A stretch of 64,000 bases of DNA from Thermomonas sp. (GTDB lineage Bacteria > Pseudomonadota > Gammaproteobacteria > Xanthomonadales > Xanthomonadaceae), in assembly GCF_029945965.1 (NCBI RefSeq), contig NZ_JAQSDO010000008.1, positions 280,024 through 344,023 of the forward strand, given 5' to 3'. A program made the position numbers and the translations under genes. Below, one piece after another: positions 25,714 to 36,802 of this stretch (positions within the stretch are counted from its first letter, which is position 1; each line of letters starts with the position of its first letter). Below the pieces are notes generated by a model, which was given only the letters and a program-made list of their open reading frames with translations, did no database searches and was not told the origin of the DNA.

Positions 25714-26145
25714 ATGCCCAGATTGCTGCTGCGTTGCCTGCTGCTGTGCTGCCTGGCATCATGCTTGGCACTGCTGGCCGGCTGTCCAAAGTCCGCAAGC
25801 AAGGGCAGCGCGCTCGACGAAGCGAAGTACGCGTATTCGGCGGCGATCCGCTGGGGCGATTTCGAGGGCGCCTGGAACCTGGTCGATCCCGAATACCGCA
25901 CCGCGCACCCGCTGACCGACATCGACTTCTCGCGCTACAAGCAGGTGCAGATCTCCGGCTATCGCGAAAAGGGCATGGCGATCCAGCCCAGCGGCGAAAT
26001 CATCCGCGACATCGAGATCGGCGTGATCAATCGCAACACGTTGACTGAGCGTACGGTGCTATACCGCGAACACTGGCGCTATGACGAGACGGCGAAGACC
26101 TGGTGGCTGGACACTGGCCTGCCGGATCTGTGGCAAGGCGAATAG
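25714..26145 (+). CDS. Putative lipoprotein, 143 aa
   Basis: ATG 25714 is preceded by GGAGAG. The N-terminus is very hydrophobic and Leu/Cys-rich, with lipobox LAGC (Cys24). The mature part holds YAYSAAIRWGDFEGAWNLVDPEYR, split over residues 38-62, like the small NTF2-like fold of several xanthomonad lipoproteins, and ends YDETAKTWWLDTGLPDLW. I do not recognise a named family. It lies 70 bases after the thioesterase and 71 bases before the rhodanese gene, all on the plus strand. Confidence 0.8.
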   Translation: MPRLLLRCLLLCCLASCLALLAGCPKSASKGSALDEAKYAYSAAIRWGDFEGAWNLVDPEYRTAHPLTDIDFSRYKQVQISGYREKGMAIQPSGEIIRDIEIGVINRNTLTERTVLYREHWRYDETAKTWWLDTGLPDLWQGE

Positions 26146-26216
26146 CACGGTTTTTTTGCGTGATCGCGCTGTAGCGGCGACAATCGCGGCCCTCGCGTCG
26201 CTAGCTGGTCTAATCC

Positions 26217-26657
26217 GTGAATCTTGCAGAACTGATGGCCTTCGCCGGTCTTCACCCTTATCTCTCGCTGGCCCTGGTCGGGCTGACTCTCGCGTTGATC
26301 TACACCGAACTTGCCGGACGCCTGTCCGGGGTTCGCCGGATCGGCCCTGCCCAGCTGACCGCGCTGATCAATCGCGATAACGCGCTGGTGGTTGACCTGC
26401 GCCCGACTGCCGACTTCGACAAGGGCCATATTGCCGGCGCCAAGAACGTGCAGATGAGCCAGTTTGATCCCGAGAACAAACAACTGGCCCCGGCCAGGGC
26501 ATTGCCGGTGGTGCTGGTGTGCAAGGCTGGAGAGACTGCCAGCACCGCCGCCAAGCGCCTGCGCAAGGCTGGTTTCAGCCATGTCAGCGTGCTTGAAGGC
26601 GGCGTGCAGGCCTGGCAGGCCGCCGACCTGCCGCTGGTCAAGAAAGGTCGCGGCTGA
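26217..26657 (+). CDS. yibN: Rhodanese-domain membrane protein (YibN-like)
   Basis: 146 aa. GTG 26217 gives the family-like N-terminus; ATG 26235 is an alternative. One transmembrane helix (about 14-32, YLSLALVGLTLALIYTEL) is followed by a rhodanese domain with NALVVDLRPTADFDKGHIAGA, split over residues 55-75, and active-site Cys in VLVCKAGE (about 98-105). In E. coli the order is yibN-grxC-secB-gpsA. Here yibN, secB and gpsA are kept in order, but grxC is absent from the 148-base gap. Confidence 0.85.
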   Translation: MNLAELMAFAGLHPYLSLALVGLTLALIYTELAGRLSGVRRIGPAQLTALINRDNALVVDLRPTADFDKGHIAGAKNVQMSQFDPENKQLAPARALPVVLVCKAGETASTAAKRLRKAGFSHVSVLEGGVQAWQAADLPLVKKGRG

Positions 26658-26753
26658 GCCTGGGCGCCATCTCGTGACGGCTCGGAAGTTTCTGCGGCCA
26701 AGCCTTGCAACCTGCCGCGATTGCCCCAAGTCAGGAAGCACGCATCGATCGGT

Positions 26754-26762
26754 GCGATAATT
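26754..26762 (+). promoter_or_regulatory. Extended -10 promoter candidate for secB
   Basis: TGCGATAAT fits an extended -10 (TGn followed by GATAAT) 44 bases upstream of the secB ATG. No strong -35 is seen 16-18 bases further upstream, as is usual for extended -10 promoters. The start site has not been located from sequence alone. Confidence 0.45.
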
Positions 26763-26805
26763 CATCTCTTAACTCGCGCGTCAACACGCATTGCCTGGAG
26801 CCACC

Positions 26806-27345
26806 ATGTCTGATGAAACCCTGAACGGCGCAGCCCCGGCTGTCGAAGCCCAGCCGGAGCCGCAAGGCCCGAGCTTCACGGTCGAGAAGCTTTACGTGAA
26901 GGACCTGTCGTTCGAGGCTCCGAATGCCCCGCAGGTGTTCAACGAGCAGGGTCAGCCCGACCTGCAGATGAAGCTCAGCCAGAAGGTGAACCGTTTGGCC
27001 GATGCTGCGTTCGAAGTCAGTCTGGGCATCACCGTGACCTGCACCCTCAATGGCAAGAGCGCCTACCTTGCGGAAGTCGAGCAGTCCGGCGTGTTCGGTC
27101 TGGCCGGCTTCGATGAGCAGGTCCTTGATGCGATGCTCGGCACCCAATGCCCGAACATCCTGTATCCGTATGCGACCGCCGCGATCGGTCAGCTGATCAC
27201 CTCTGGCGGGTTCCCGCCGTTCCCGATGCAGCCGATCAATTTCGATGCGTTGTATGCCGAAAACCTGCGCCAGCGTGCCGAGCAGATGGCACAGCAGGCA
27301 GGTGGTGGTTCGCTCGAAAACACGGAAGCCGCCGGCAACGCGTAA
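26806..27345 (+). CDS. secB: Protein-export chaperone SecB
   Basis: 179 aa from ATG 26806, preceded by GGAG at the usual distance. The N-terminal 20 residues are acidic and disordered. The SecB core then follows: [19 protein letters not shown], a [15 protein letters not shown] stretch, [25 protein letters not shown] (about 113-137, the client-groove region) and [12 protein letters not shown]. SecB is a cytoplasmic tetramer that keeps preproteins unfolded and delivers them to SecA. gpsA follows, as in enterobacteria. Confidence 0.96.
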   Translation: MSDETLNGAAPAVEAQPEPQGPSFTVEKLYVKDLSFEAPNAPQVFNEQGQPDLQMKLSQKVNRLADAAFEVSLGITVTCTLNGKSAYLAEVEQSGVFGLAGFDEQVLDAMLGTQCPNILYPYATAAIGQLITSGGFPPFPMQPINFDALYAENLRQRAEQMAQQAGGGSLENTEAAGNA

Positions 27346-27428
27346 GCTCAAGATGATCCGTGGCCGTCCATGGCGCAGCAACGCGGACTCTCGGAACGTC
27401 CCGCACGGTCATCCATTGCCGTGCGCTC

Positions 27429-27473
27429 GAGGTCGCAGCTGATGCCGATAGAGCATCAGCTGGACACGACCTC
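27429..27473 (+). promoter_or_regulatory. Long hairpin covering the gpsA start codon
   Basis: An inner perfect 10-bp stem, CAGCTGATGC (27436-27445) with GCATCAGCTG (27453-27462), has a 7-base loop. It is extended by an outer 7-bp stem, GAGGTCG (27429-27435) with CGACCTC (27467-27473), with a 4-base bulge. The ATG at 27442-27444 lies within the 5' arm. Folded mRNA would hide this start codon, so either translation is regulated or the true gpsA start is the ATG at 27370. Confidence 0.55.
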
Positions 27474-28506
27474 TTGCCCATCGGTTGCGATACTGGGCGC
27501 GGGCTCTTGGGGCACCGCGCTTGCTGCGCTGATCGCCCGCCACGGTCACCCCACCATGTTGTGGGGTCGCGATGCGGCGATGGTTCAGACCATCGCCGTT
27601 CGCCACGAAAATCCACGTTACCTGCCCGGCATCGCTCTACCGGAAAGCCTGCGCGCGACCAGCGTGCTGGCCGAGGCCATGGCCGGCGCGGATCTGGTGC
27701 TGGTGGTAGTGCCCTCTCATGCCTTCGCCGACACCCTTCGCGCGCTGACGCCGCTGCGCCCGGGGCATGCCGGTGTGGCCTGGGCGACCAAGGGCTTCGA
27801 GCCCGGCAGTGGCCGTTTCCTGCATGAAGTCGCGGGAGACATTCTTGGTAACGGCAGGCTGGGCAAAGACGTGCCGTTGGCGGTCGTCACCGGTCCGTCG
27901 TTTGCCAAGGAAGTCGCGGCCGGCCTGCCGACCGCCCTGACCGTGCATTCCGAAGACCCTGTTTTCTGCCAGCAGGTCGCCGATGTCCTGCATGGCCCCG
28001 CGTTCCGCGCCTACACCGGCGACGACATGCGGGGCGCGGAACTGGGCGGCGCGATGAAGAATGTGCTGGCCGTGGCTACCGGCGTCGCCGATGGCATGGG
28101 GCTTGGCCTGAACGCGCGCGCGGGCCTGATCACCCGCGGTCTCAACGAAATGCTGCGGCTGAACATCGCCATCGGTGGCCAGCCGGAAACCCTGATGGGC
28201 CTGGCTGGTCTGGGCGATCTGGTGCTGACCTGCACCGGCGACCTGTCACGCAATCGTCGGTTGGGCCTGGCGCTTGGACGCGGCCAGTCGCTGGACGATG
28301 CGGTGCGCGAGATCGGCCAGGTGGTGGAATCGATCCAGACCGCGGACGAAGTCATGCGCCAAGCCGAAGCGCATGGCGTGGAGCTGCCGATTTCCAGCAA
28401 TGTCCGTGAAGTTCTGCATGGCGACATCAGCCCTGGCGAAGGCCTGCGCCGGTTGATGGCGCGCGAGCAGAAAGCGGAATACCCGCAGTCGCTGTTCGAG
28501 CATTGA
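27442..28506 (+). CDS. gpsA: Glycerol-3-phosphate dehydrogenase [NAD(P)+]
   Basis: 354 aa if started at ATG 27442; ATG 27370 would add 24 residues. The enzyme reduces dihydroxyacetone phosphate to sn-glycerol 3-phosphate for phospholipid synthesis. The NAD-binding motif is [21 protein letters not shown] carries a conserved Lys, [13 protein letters not shown] follows, and the catalytic-domain segments are [20 protein letters not shown] and [11 protein letters not shown]. The C-terminal domain is complete ([22 protein letters not shown]). It follows secB by 96 bases. A long hairpin overlaps the proposed start. The defence operon begins directly downstream. Confidence 0.93.
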   Translation: MPIEHQLDTTSCPSVAILGAGSWGTALAALIARHGHPTMLWGRDAAMVQTIAVRHENPRYLPGIALPESLRATSVLAEAMAGADLVLVVVPSHAFADTLRALTPLRPGHAGVAWATKGFEPGSGRFLHEVAGDILGNGRLGKDVPLAVVTGPSFAKEVAAGLPTALTVHSEDPVFCQQVADVLHGPAFRAYTGDDMRGAELGGAMKNVLAVATGVADGMGLGLNARAGLITRGLNEMLRLNIAIGGQPETLMGLAGLGDLVLTCTGDLSRNRRLGLALGRGQSLDDAVREIGQVVESIQTADEVMRQAEAHGVELPISSNVREVLHGDISPGEGLRRLMAREQKAEYPQSLFEH

Positions 28507-28522
28507 TGCTCGTAATGGGCGG

Positions 28523-28726
28523 ATGCCCAGGCATCAGCTGATTCGCGTGTTTTTTCAGTCTGCCGCACTCCTCGAGAGTGCGAAGTCCGAAGAGGAGGCC
28601 CTCGCCCCCGATGACCTGATGATGGTCATGGACGATGTGCAATGTCAGGCGGGGCTTTCACTGTCGGAGCTCCTTGAGCACCATGGCAGAGGCCAATGCG
28701 CACAAATCATCGCCAGACTCAGGTAG
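28523..28726 (+). CDS. Small hypothetical protein, possible first gene of the defence operon
   Basis: 67 aa, ATG 28523, TAG at 28724-28726, only 3 bases before the GTG start of the helicase gene; the helicase's AGGT ribosome site lies inside this ORF's end. That coupling is the main evidence that it is translated. The protein is acidic in the middle (SAKSEEEALAPDDL) with a short amphipathic C-terminal helix (LSELLEHHGRGQCAQIIARL). I recognise no family. It may be a small regulator or a remnant of a longer gene. Confidence 0.5.
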   Translation: MPRHQLIRVFFQSAALLESAKSEEEALAPDDLMMVMDDVQCQAGLSLSELLEHHGRGQCAQIIARLR

Positions 28727-28729
28727 AAC

Positions 28730-31594
<2,865 letters not shown>

Positions 31595-31603
31595 GGAGAA
31601 GTA

Positions 31604-31780
31604 ATGGAAGCGCCATCACAGACACTTGCAACAAAGATTGTCGCCCGATTGATCCAGGAAAAACTATTGGCACCGGAAGCAGCAAAGAAGCTGGAACCGC
31701 TTCTTGCCGAAGGCAAACTCCGTGCTGAAGACTGGAGGCTGCCGATCGAACTGGGAGTCGGCAAGGAAGAGAAGACATGA
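31604..31780 (+). CDS. 58-aa small protein in the defence operon
   Basis: 58 codons from ATG 31604, with a strong ribosome site (GGGAGA, 6-11 bases upstream) 9 bases after the helicase stop. Its TGA overlaps the ATG of the ATPase gene (ATGA, 31777-31780). The product is helical and charged, with KIVARLIQEKLLAPEAAKKL, LLAEGKLRAEDWRLPIE and a Lys/Glu tail. It has no signal peptide or membrane segment. The coupling on both sides makes it a real gene. It may be an adaptor or inhibitor for the neighbouring ATPase or helicase, but that is inference. Confidence 0.8.
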   Translation: MEAPSQTLATKIVARLIQEKLLAPEAAKKLEPLLAEGKLRAEDWRLPIELGVGKEEKT

Positions 31781-34089
31781 GTCAGCCATCACTTAAGAAA
31801 CTGACGATTGACTACCTCAGAGGTTCAGTGACGCCGTTCGCGCTCCCCTTCGAGAAGGGGAGAAAGCTCACCATCGTCTACGGAGAGAATGCGAGCGGAA
31901 AATCTACAATCTGCGACGCGTTTGAATTCTTAGGCAACGGAAAGGTAGGGTCGCTGGAGAACCGTGGCTTAGGAAAAACCAACAAATATTGGCACTCCCT
32001 CGGAAGGGACCCAGCAGACGTTATCGTTACCTTGGAAACTGCGAACTCGACGTGTCTGGCAAAGATCGTCAAGAGTGAAGTGGTGGTAGACCCTGCGGCA
32101 GCACGCCCAAGAGTCGAAGTGCTTCGACGCAGCCAGATACTCTCTCTCATCGAAGCTACTCCGGCAGATCGATATGCGGAAGTGAGTCGTTTCATCGATG
32201 TTTCTGGTGTGGAAGCGTCTGAAGCGACACTGCGTGGACTGATTCGAGATATGGACGGAAGTCGCGGGATCGCAATCGCTAGAATTCAGGAGAATCAAGA
32301 CGCAATCGGACAATTCTGGTCGTCGGCAGGAGAGCCAGGAACTGACGCTCTTTCATGGGCGGAAACCGAAGCCACCCGCGACCCCAACGAATCAGATGTG
32401 GAACTTGAAGCGCTTGCTAAATTGCAAGCTGCCTATGTCAGGCTTGGTGACTATCCGACGCGCCTGAAGGCAGCAGAGGCGGCCATTAAGGCTGCAGCGA
32501 GTGCAGCCATCGTTGTTCAAGCAAAGATTGATGAGCAGCTGCAGACGATTGCAAAAGATGCAGGAGAGATTGTTGGGCTTCTGGAAGCGGCGCGCTCGTA
32601 TTTGCAGAAGCACACCGACCCGCAAGTATGTCCATTGTGCGAGAGCGCGGAGAAAGTTGACGGATTATCCCAGCGAATCACACAGCGGCTTGGTTCATTC
32701 TCTGCGCTTCAAGCCACGCGCGTTCAAGTAACGGCAGCGGGTCGGAATACGCAGCAGGTTGAACAACAGTTGGCGGTACTGCGGGACAGTGCAAAGAAGC
32801 ACGCTGAGGAATTCGAGCAAGCTCGCACGGGCTTCGTTTGGTCGTCAGATATCGTAATGCCGCTGGCGTCAGCACCAGTTGACATTGCCGCTCTTGCAGA
32901 CTGGCTGGCCGCTACGGCCCCACTGGTTGTCGATTGGAAGAAGGTCGAGACCGCAAGGATCGACAAGAAGCAATTCACTAGGACCCTGAAGGGGGCGCTG
33001 AAGACATATTTAGAGAACGTTGCCACCCAACAGGAACTCGATATCCTTCTCCCGAATCTGACCAGGACGCTGGGGATTGTTCAAGAGGAACGTCGATCCT
33101 TCACTGACAGTGTGCTTGCCAAGATCGCTGGGGAAGTGGGGCGCTTATACGAAGAAGTGCACCCGAACGAAGGACTGAACAAGATCGGTCTGGAACTGGA
33201 CCCCAGCAAGCGAGCCTCTCTCTCAATTGGCGCAAGCTTCTGTGGACAAGCGGGGGCGCAGCCGCAAGCCTACTTCAGCGATTCACATCTCGATACGCTC
33301 GGCCTTTGCGTGTTTCTGGCCTTGGCTGCAATGGACGGCGCGGAAAACACGATCCTTGTACTCGACGATGTCTTGGCCAGCGTGGATGAGCCGCATGTTG
33401 AGCGCGTTATCGGGATGATCTACGAGGTGAGTAAGAATTTCCGCCACACCATCGTTACAACGCACTACCTGCGTTGGCGCGAGAAATTCCGTTGGGGCGA
33501 GTGGAAGCCTGATCAGGTGTGCCAATTTGTAGAATTGAAACAATGGACGCTTGGTGAAGGCATAACGCTTACGGGCTCCATCCCCGAGATCGTGCGGCTT
33601 AAAGCTCTATTGGCCGACTCAAATCCGGATGTCCAGTCTGCCTGCAGCAAGGCCGGGGTTATCTTGGAAGCAATGTTGAATTTTCTCACTCTGAGATATG
33701 GGTGTGCGGTGACGCGCCGTGTTGGCGATGCCTATGTTTTGAGCGATCTGCTCGGCGCTGTAAATGGCAAATTGCTCGCTGCATTGAAAGTTGAAACGGT
33801 GGAGCATTCTGTTTGTGACTCACCCGTTGTTACGGCCACGGAATTGAAGTCGATCCTCGATGAAATTGCAAAGATTGCTCAAGCGCGCAACGTCATGGGC
33901 GCACATTTCAACGCGGTGGCTTTTGATCTTTACCCAGTTGACGGACTTAAGTTCGCCAGGCTGGTCGAGCAACTATGCGATGCGTTGATTTGCCCTGAGC
34001 ATGGATGGCCCAACAAGGATAAGTCAGGCAGCTATTGGAACAATGGTGGTGACACTCGTCGCCTCCACCCACTCAAGAAACCCGCGTAA
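31777..34089 (+). CDS. SMC/RecF-like ATPase with zinc hook and HEPN-like C-terminus
   Basis: 770 aa. Walker A is GENASGKST (36-44). A predicted coiled coil (about 215-350) is interrupted by CPLC (C285, C288), as in Rad50-type zinc hooks. A signature-like FSDSHLDTLG (500-509), Walker B ILVLDDV (D530, D531) and an H-loop-like TTHY follow. The last 190 residues are all-helical, with ILEAMLNFL (E631) and RNVMGAH (R704, N705, H710), which fits the RX4-6H motif of HEPN ribonucleases. ABC-ATPase plus zinc hook plus C-terminal nuclease is the plan of RloC/PrrC anticodon nucleases, which are also linked to restriction loci. The nuclease function is inference. Base composition is visibly less GC-rich than in flanking genes. 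Confidence 0.85.
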   Translation: MSQPSLKKLTIDYLRGSVTPFALPFEKGRKLTIVYGENASGKSTICDAFEFLGNGKVGSLENRGLGKTNKYWHSLGRDPADVIVTLETANSTCLAKIVKSEVVVDPAAARPRVEVLRRSQILSLIEATPADRYAEVSRFIDVSGVEASEATLRGLIRDMDGSRGIAIARIQENQDAIGQFWSSAGEPGTDALSWAETEATRDPNESDVELEALAKLQAAYVRLGDYPTRLKAAEAAIKAAASAAIVVQAKIDEQLQTIAKDAGEIVGLLEAARSYLQKHTDPQVCPLCESAEKVDGLSQRITQRLGSFSALQATRVQVTAAGRNTQQVEQQLAVLRDSAKKHAEEFEQARTGFVWSSDIVMPLASAPVDIAALADWLAATAPLVVDWKKVETARIDKKQFTRTLKGALKTYLENVATQQELDILLPNLTRTLGIVQEERRSFTDSVLAKIAGEVGRLYEEVHPNEGLNKIGLELDPSKRASLSIGASFCGQAGAQPQAYFSDSHLDTLGLCVFLALAAMDGAENTILVLDDVLASVDEPHVERVIGMIYEVSKNFRHTIVTTHYLRWREKFRWGEWKPDQVCQFVELKQWTLGEGITLTGSIPEIVRLKALLADSNPDVQSACSKAGVILEAMLNFLTLRYGCAVTRRVGDAYVLSDLLGAVNGKLLAALKVETVEHSVCDSPVVTATELKSILDEIAKIAQARNVMGAHFNAVAFDLYPVDGLKFARLVEQLCDALICPEHGWPNKDKSGSYWNNGGDTRRLHPLKKPA

Positions 34090-34097
34090 GGTTACGC

Positions 34098-35732
34098 ATG
34101 AACAAGAAACAAAAACTCGAACTCACCTGGGTTGGCAAGGACGCACGGCCGAAACTTGAGCCGCGCATCCTGCTTGAAGACAGGACCAAGAGTTATCACG
34201 CGAAGCATCGGGTGGGCGAGGACGACCTATTCGACAATCGGTTGATCTTCGGAGACAACCTGTTGGCGTTGAAGGCGCTAGAGCAGGAGTTCTCGGGCAA
34301 GGTGAAGTGCGTATTCATTGATCCGCCGTACAACACCGGTAGCGCGTTCACGCATTACGACGACGGAGTGGAACATTCGATCTGGCTGTCGCTGATGCGC
34401 GATCGGCTGGAGATCATTCGGAAGTTGCTGTCGGATGATGGGTCGTTGTGGATCACGATCGATGACAACGAGGCGCACTACCTGAAGGTGCTGTGTGATG
34501 AAGTTTTTGGACGAAAATGCTTTATTGCGGATGCAGTATGGCGAACTTCGGATAACAGCAACAACAATGTTACGAAGTTCTCTCTTGATCATAACAATGT
34601 GCTGATTTACGCGAAAAAAGCTGATTGGTGCCCAAATTTCCTTGATGATCCGAAGAAACGAAAGCATTTCAAAAACCCCGACAATGATCCTCGCGGCCCT
34701 TGGTTCGATGGTAATCCCGTCAATAATCCCGGATTGCGACCGAATCTTCAGTTTAATATTACCTCGCCGACTGGACATGTGATCAAGCATCCACCGAATG
34801 GATGGAGGTGGTCTCTTGAAACCATTAACGAAAAACTCTCGACTCGAGAAATTCGATTTTCAGAAGACGGGAAACGCCTGATCCGACGCACCTATTTAGC
34901 CGACATGGAAAAAGGGTTGCCTCCTTCTACCCTTTGGACTGACCTTGAAGAAACCGGCCATAACAGACAGGCGAAATACGAGCTGAAAAACCTTTTCCCA
35001 GACGTGCCCGTTACGTCATTGTTTGGGACGCCAAAGCCTGAAAGACTAATTGAGAAAATCCTGAAGCTTGCCTCGAATTCCCGCGACCTAATACTCGACT
35101 CCTTCGCCGGCTCCGGAACCACCGGCGCAGTCGCCCACAAGATGGGACGCCGCTGGATCATGGTGGAGCTTGGCGAACACTGCCACACGCACATCATTCC
35201 CCGCCTTCAAAAAGTCATCGACGGCGAAGACAAGGGTGGCATCACCCAAGCGGTCGATTGGAAAGGCGGTGGCGGCTTCCGTTACTACCACCTCGCCCCA
35301 TCCCTGCTGGAAAAAGACAACTGGGACAACTGGGTCATCCACCGCGACTACAACGCCGCCATGCTGGCCGAGGCGCTGTGCAAGCTGGAAGGCTTCACCT
35401 ATGCGCCCAGCGACACCGTGTACTGGCAGCAAGGCTATTCCACCGAGCGCGATTTCCTGTACGTCACCACCGCGACGCTGAGCCATGAGCAGTTGCAGCA
35501 ACTCGCCGATGACGTCGGCCCGGAGCGATCCCTGCTGGTACTGTGCCCGGCCTTTCGAGGCAACGCCGATTTCCCCAATCTGACCGTCCGCAAGATCCCG
35601 AAGCAGGTACTGTCGCGCTGCGAATGGGGTCATGACGACTATTCGCTGCAGATCGAGAACCTGCCGCAGGCACCCGAGGCCGAGGATTCCCGACCGGCGC
35701 AATCCGGTTTGTTCACCGAAGGTGCGTCATGA
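34098..35732 (+). CDS. Type III-like DNA adenine methyltransferase (Mod)
   Basis: 544 aa. The beta-class order of motifs is present: catalytic DPPYNTG (D75-G81) first, then the AdoMet-binding FAGSGTTG (336-343). This is typical of type III Mod N6-adenine methylases. The target-recognition region lies between them (about 150-325). By hand count, bases 34501-34620 within it have 46 G/C of 120, against 73 of 120 at 35281-35400, so the recognition domain looks like a swapped module. The C-terminal region is extended and ends in PAQSGLFTEG. It starts 8 bases after the ATPase and overlaps rhuM by ATGA. Confidence 0.92.
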   Translation: MNKKQKLELTWVGKDARPKLEPRILLEDRTKSYHAKHRVGEDDLFDNRLIFGDNLLALKALEQEFSGKVKCVFIDPPYNTGSAFTHYDDGVEHSIWLSLMRDRLEIIRKLLSDDGSLWITIDDNEAHYLKVLCDEVFGRKCFIADAVWRTSDNSNNNVTKFSLDHNNVLIYAKKADWCPNFLDDPKKRKHFKNPDNDPRGPWFDGNPVNNPGLRPNLQFNITSPTGHVIKHPPNGWRWSLETINEKLSTREIRFSEDGKRLIRRTYLADMEKGLPPSTLWTDLEETGHNRQAKYELKNLFPDVPVTSLFGTPKPERLIEKILKLASNSRDLILDSFAGSGTTGAVAHKMGRRWIMVELGEHCHTHIIPRLQKVIDGEDKGGITQAVDWKGGGGFRYYHLAPSLLEKDNWDNWVIHRDYNAAMLAEALCKLEGFTYAPSDTVYWQQGYSTERDFLYVTTATLSHEQLQQLADDVGPERSLLVLCPAFRGNADFPNLTVRKIPKQVLSRCEWGHDDYSLQIENLPQAPEAEDSRPAQSGLFTEGAS

Positions 35733-36802
35733 GCACGGACGGCGATGAGGCCACGTCCGCTTCCGAGCTGATCCTGTATCGCACCGCCGACGCGCGGACA
35801 CGGATCGACGTGCGCCTGGAAAGCGGCTCGGTCTGGCTGACCCAGGCGCAGATGGCCGAGCTGTTCGAAACCACTCCCCAGAACATCACGGGGCATCTGA
35901 AGGCGATCTACGGGGATGGTGAGATCGATGAAGCGGCAACTTGTAAGCATTACTTACAAGTTCGGGACGAGGGTGGCAGACCGGTGCGCCGTGAATTACG
36001 GCACTACAGCTTGGACGCCATTCTGGCCGTCGGCTATCGGGTGCGCAGCGCACGTGGCGTCCAGTTCCGCCAGTGGGCGACGGAGCGCTTGAAGGAATAC
36101 CTGGTCAAGGGCTTCACCATGGACGACGCGCGCCTGAAGCGCGGCCCGGACGATGGCTACTTCGAAGAGCTGCTGTCCCGAATTCGCGATATTCGTTCGT
36201 CGGAACGGATGTTCTGGCGCAAGGTGCTGGACATCTATGCCACTAGCGTCGATTACGACGGCAGCGCGCAGGCCAGCCAGCGTTTCTTCAAGACAATCCA
36301 GAACAAGATGCATTGGGCGGCACACGGCCATACGGCGGCGGAAATCGTCAGTGCGCGTGCTGACGCAGACAAGCCGCATATGGGCATGACGAGCTGGAGC
36401 GCTGCGCGGCCGCGCAAGGTGGATGCCGCAATTGCGAAAAACTACTTGAATGCGGAAGAGCTGGAAGCGCTCAACCGTATCGTGAATGCCTATTTGGAGT
36501 TCGCCGAGTTGCAGGCACTGAACCGGCGCCCCATGACCATGCAGGGCTGGATCGGGAAACTTGACGATTTTCTCCGCCTGGGCGAGCGCGACATCCTCAC
36601 CCACGCTGGCCGCATTAGTCATGATTCAGCCATGGCGCATGTCGAGACGCAGTTCGATCTGTACCGCCAGCAGCAGGCGAAGGCGACTACCGCGGTGGAG
36701 CATGATTTCGACGTCGCGACCACCAAGCTCAAGCAGATCAAGGCCGGCAAGCGAAGCCCGGCGCGGAAGAAGTCGGACACGAAAGCGGGAGACACGCAAT
36801 GA
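35729..36802 (+). CDS. rhuM: RhuM family protein
   Basis: 357 aa. The ATG overlaps the mod TGA, and its own TGA overlaps the res ATG. The N-terminal helix-turn-helix-like part contains VWLTQAQMAELFETTPQNIT (about 32-51), followed by HYSLDAILAVGYRVRSARG and QFRQWATERLKEYLVKGF. This run is the hallmark of the Virulence_RhuM family (PF13310, as I remember it), first named from Salmonella SPI-3. The C-terminal half is helical, with GRISHDSAMAHVE and a Lys-rich tail. RhuM is common beside restriction genes, but its activity is unknown. Its place between mod and res suggests a role in the same complex or in its control. Confidence 0.88.
   Translation: MSTDGDEATSASELILYRTADARTRIDVRLESGSVWLTQAQMAELFETTPQNITGHLKAIYGDGEIDEAATCKHYLQVRDEGGRPVRRELRHYSLDAILAVGYRVRSARGVQFRQWATERLKEYLVKGFTMDDARLKRGPDDGYFEELLSRIRDIRSSERMFWRKVLDIYATSVDYDGSAQASQRFFKTIQNKMHWAAHGHTAAEIVSARADADKPHMGMTSWSAARPRKVDAAIAKNYLNAEELEALNRIVNAYLEFAELQALNRRPMTMQGWIGKLDDFLRLGERDILTHAGRISHDSAMAHVETQFDLYRQQQAKATTAVEHDFDVATTKLKQIKAGKRSPARKKSDTKAGDTQ

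Noticed and set aside
28497-28512. CGAGCAT-TG-ATGCTCG palindrome over the gpsA stop as an attachment site of the island
   Set aside because: No matching sequence was found at the right end near 39.5 kb, and there is no integrase or tRNA. It may only be a small hairpin.
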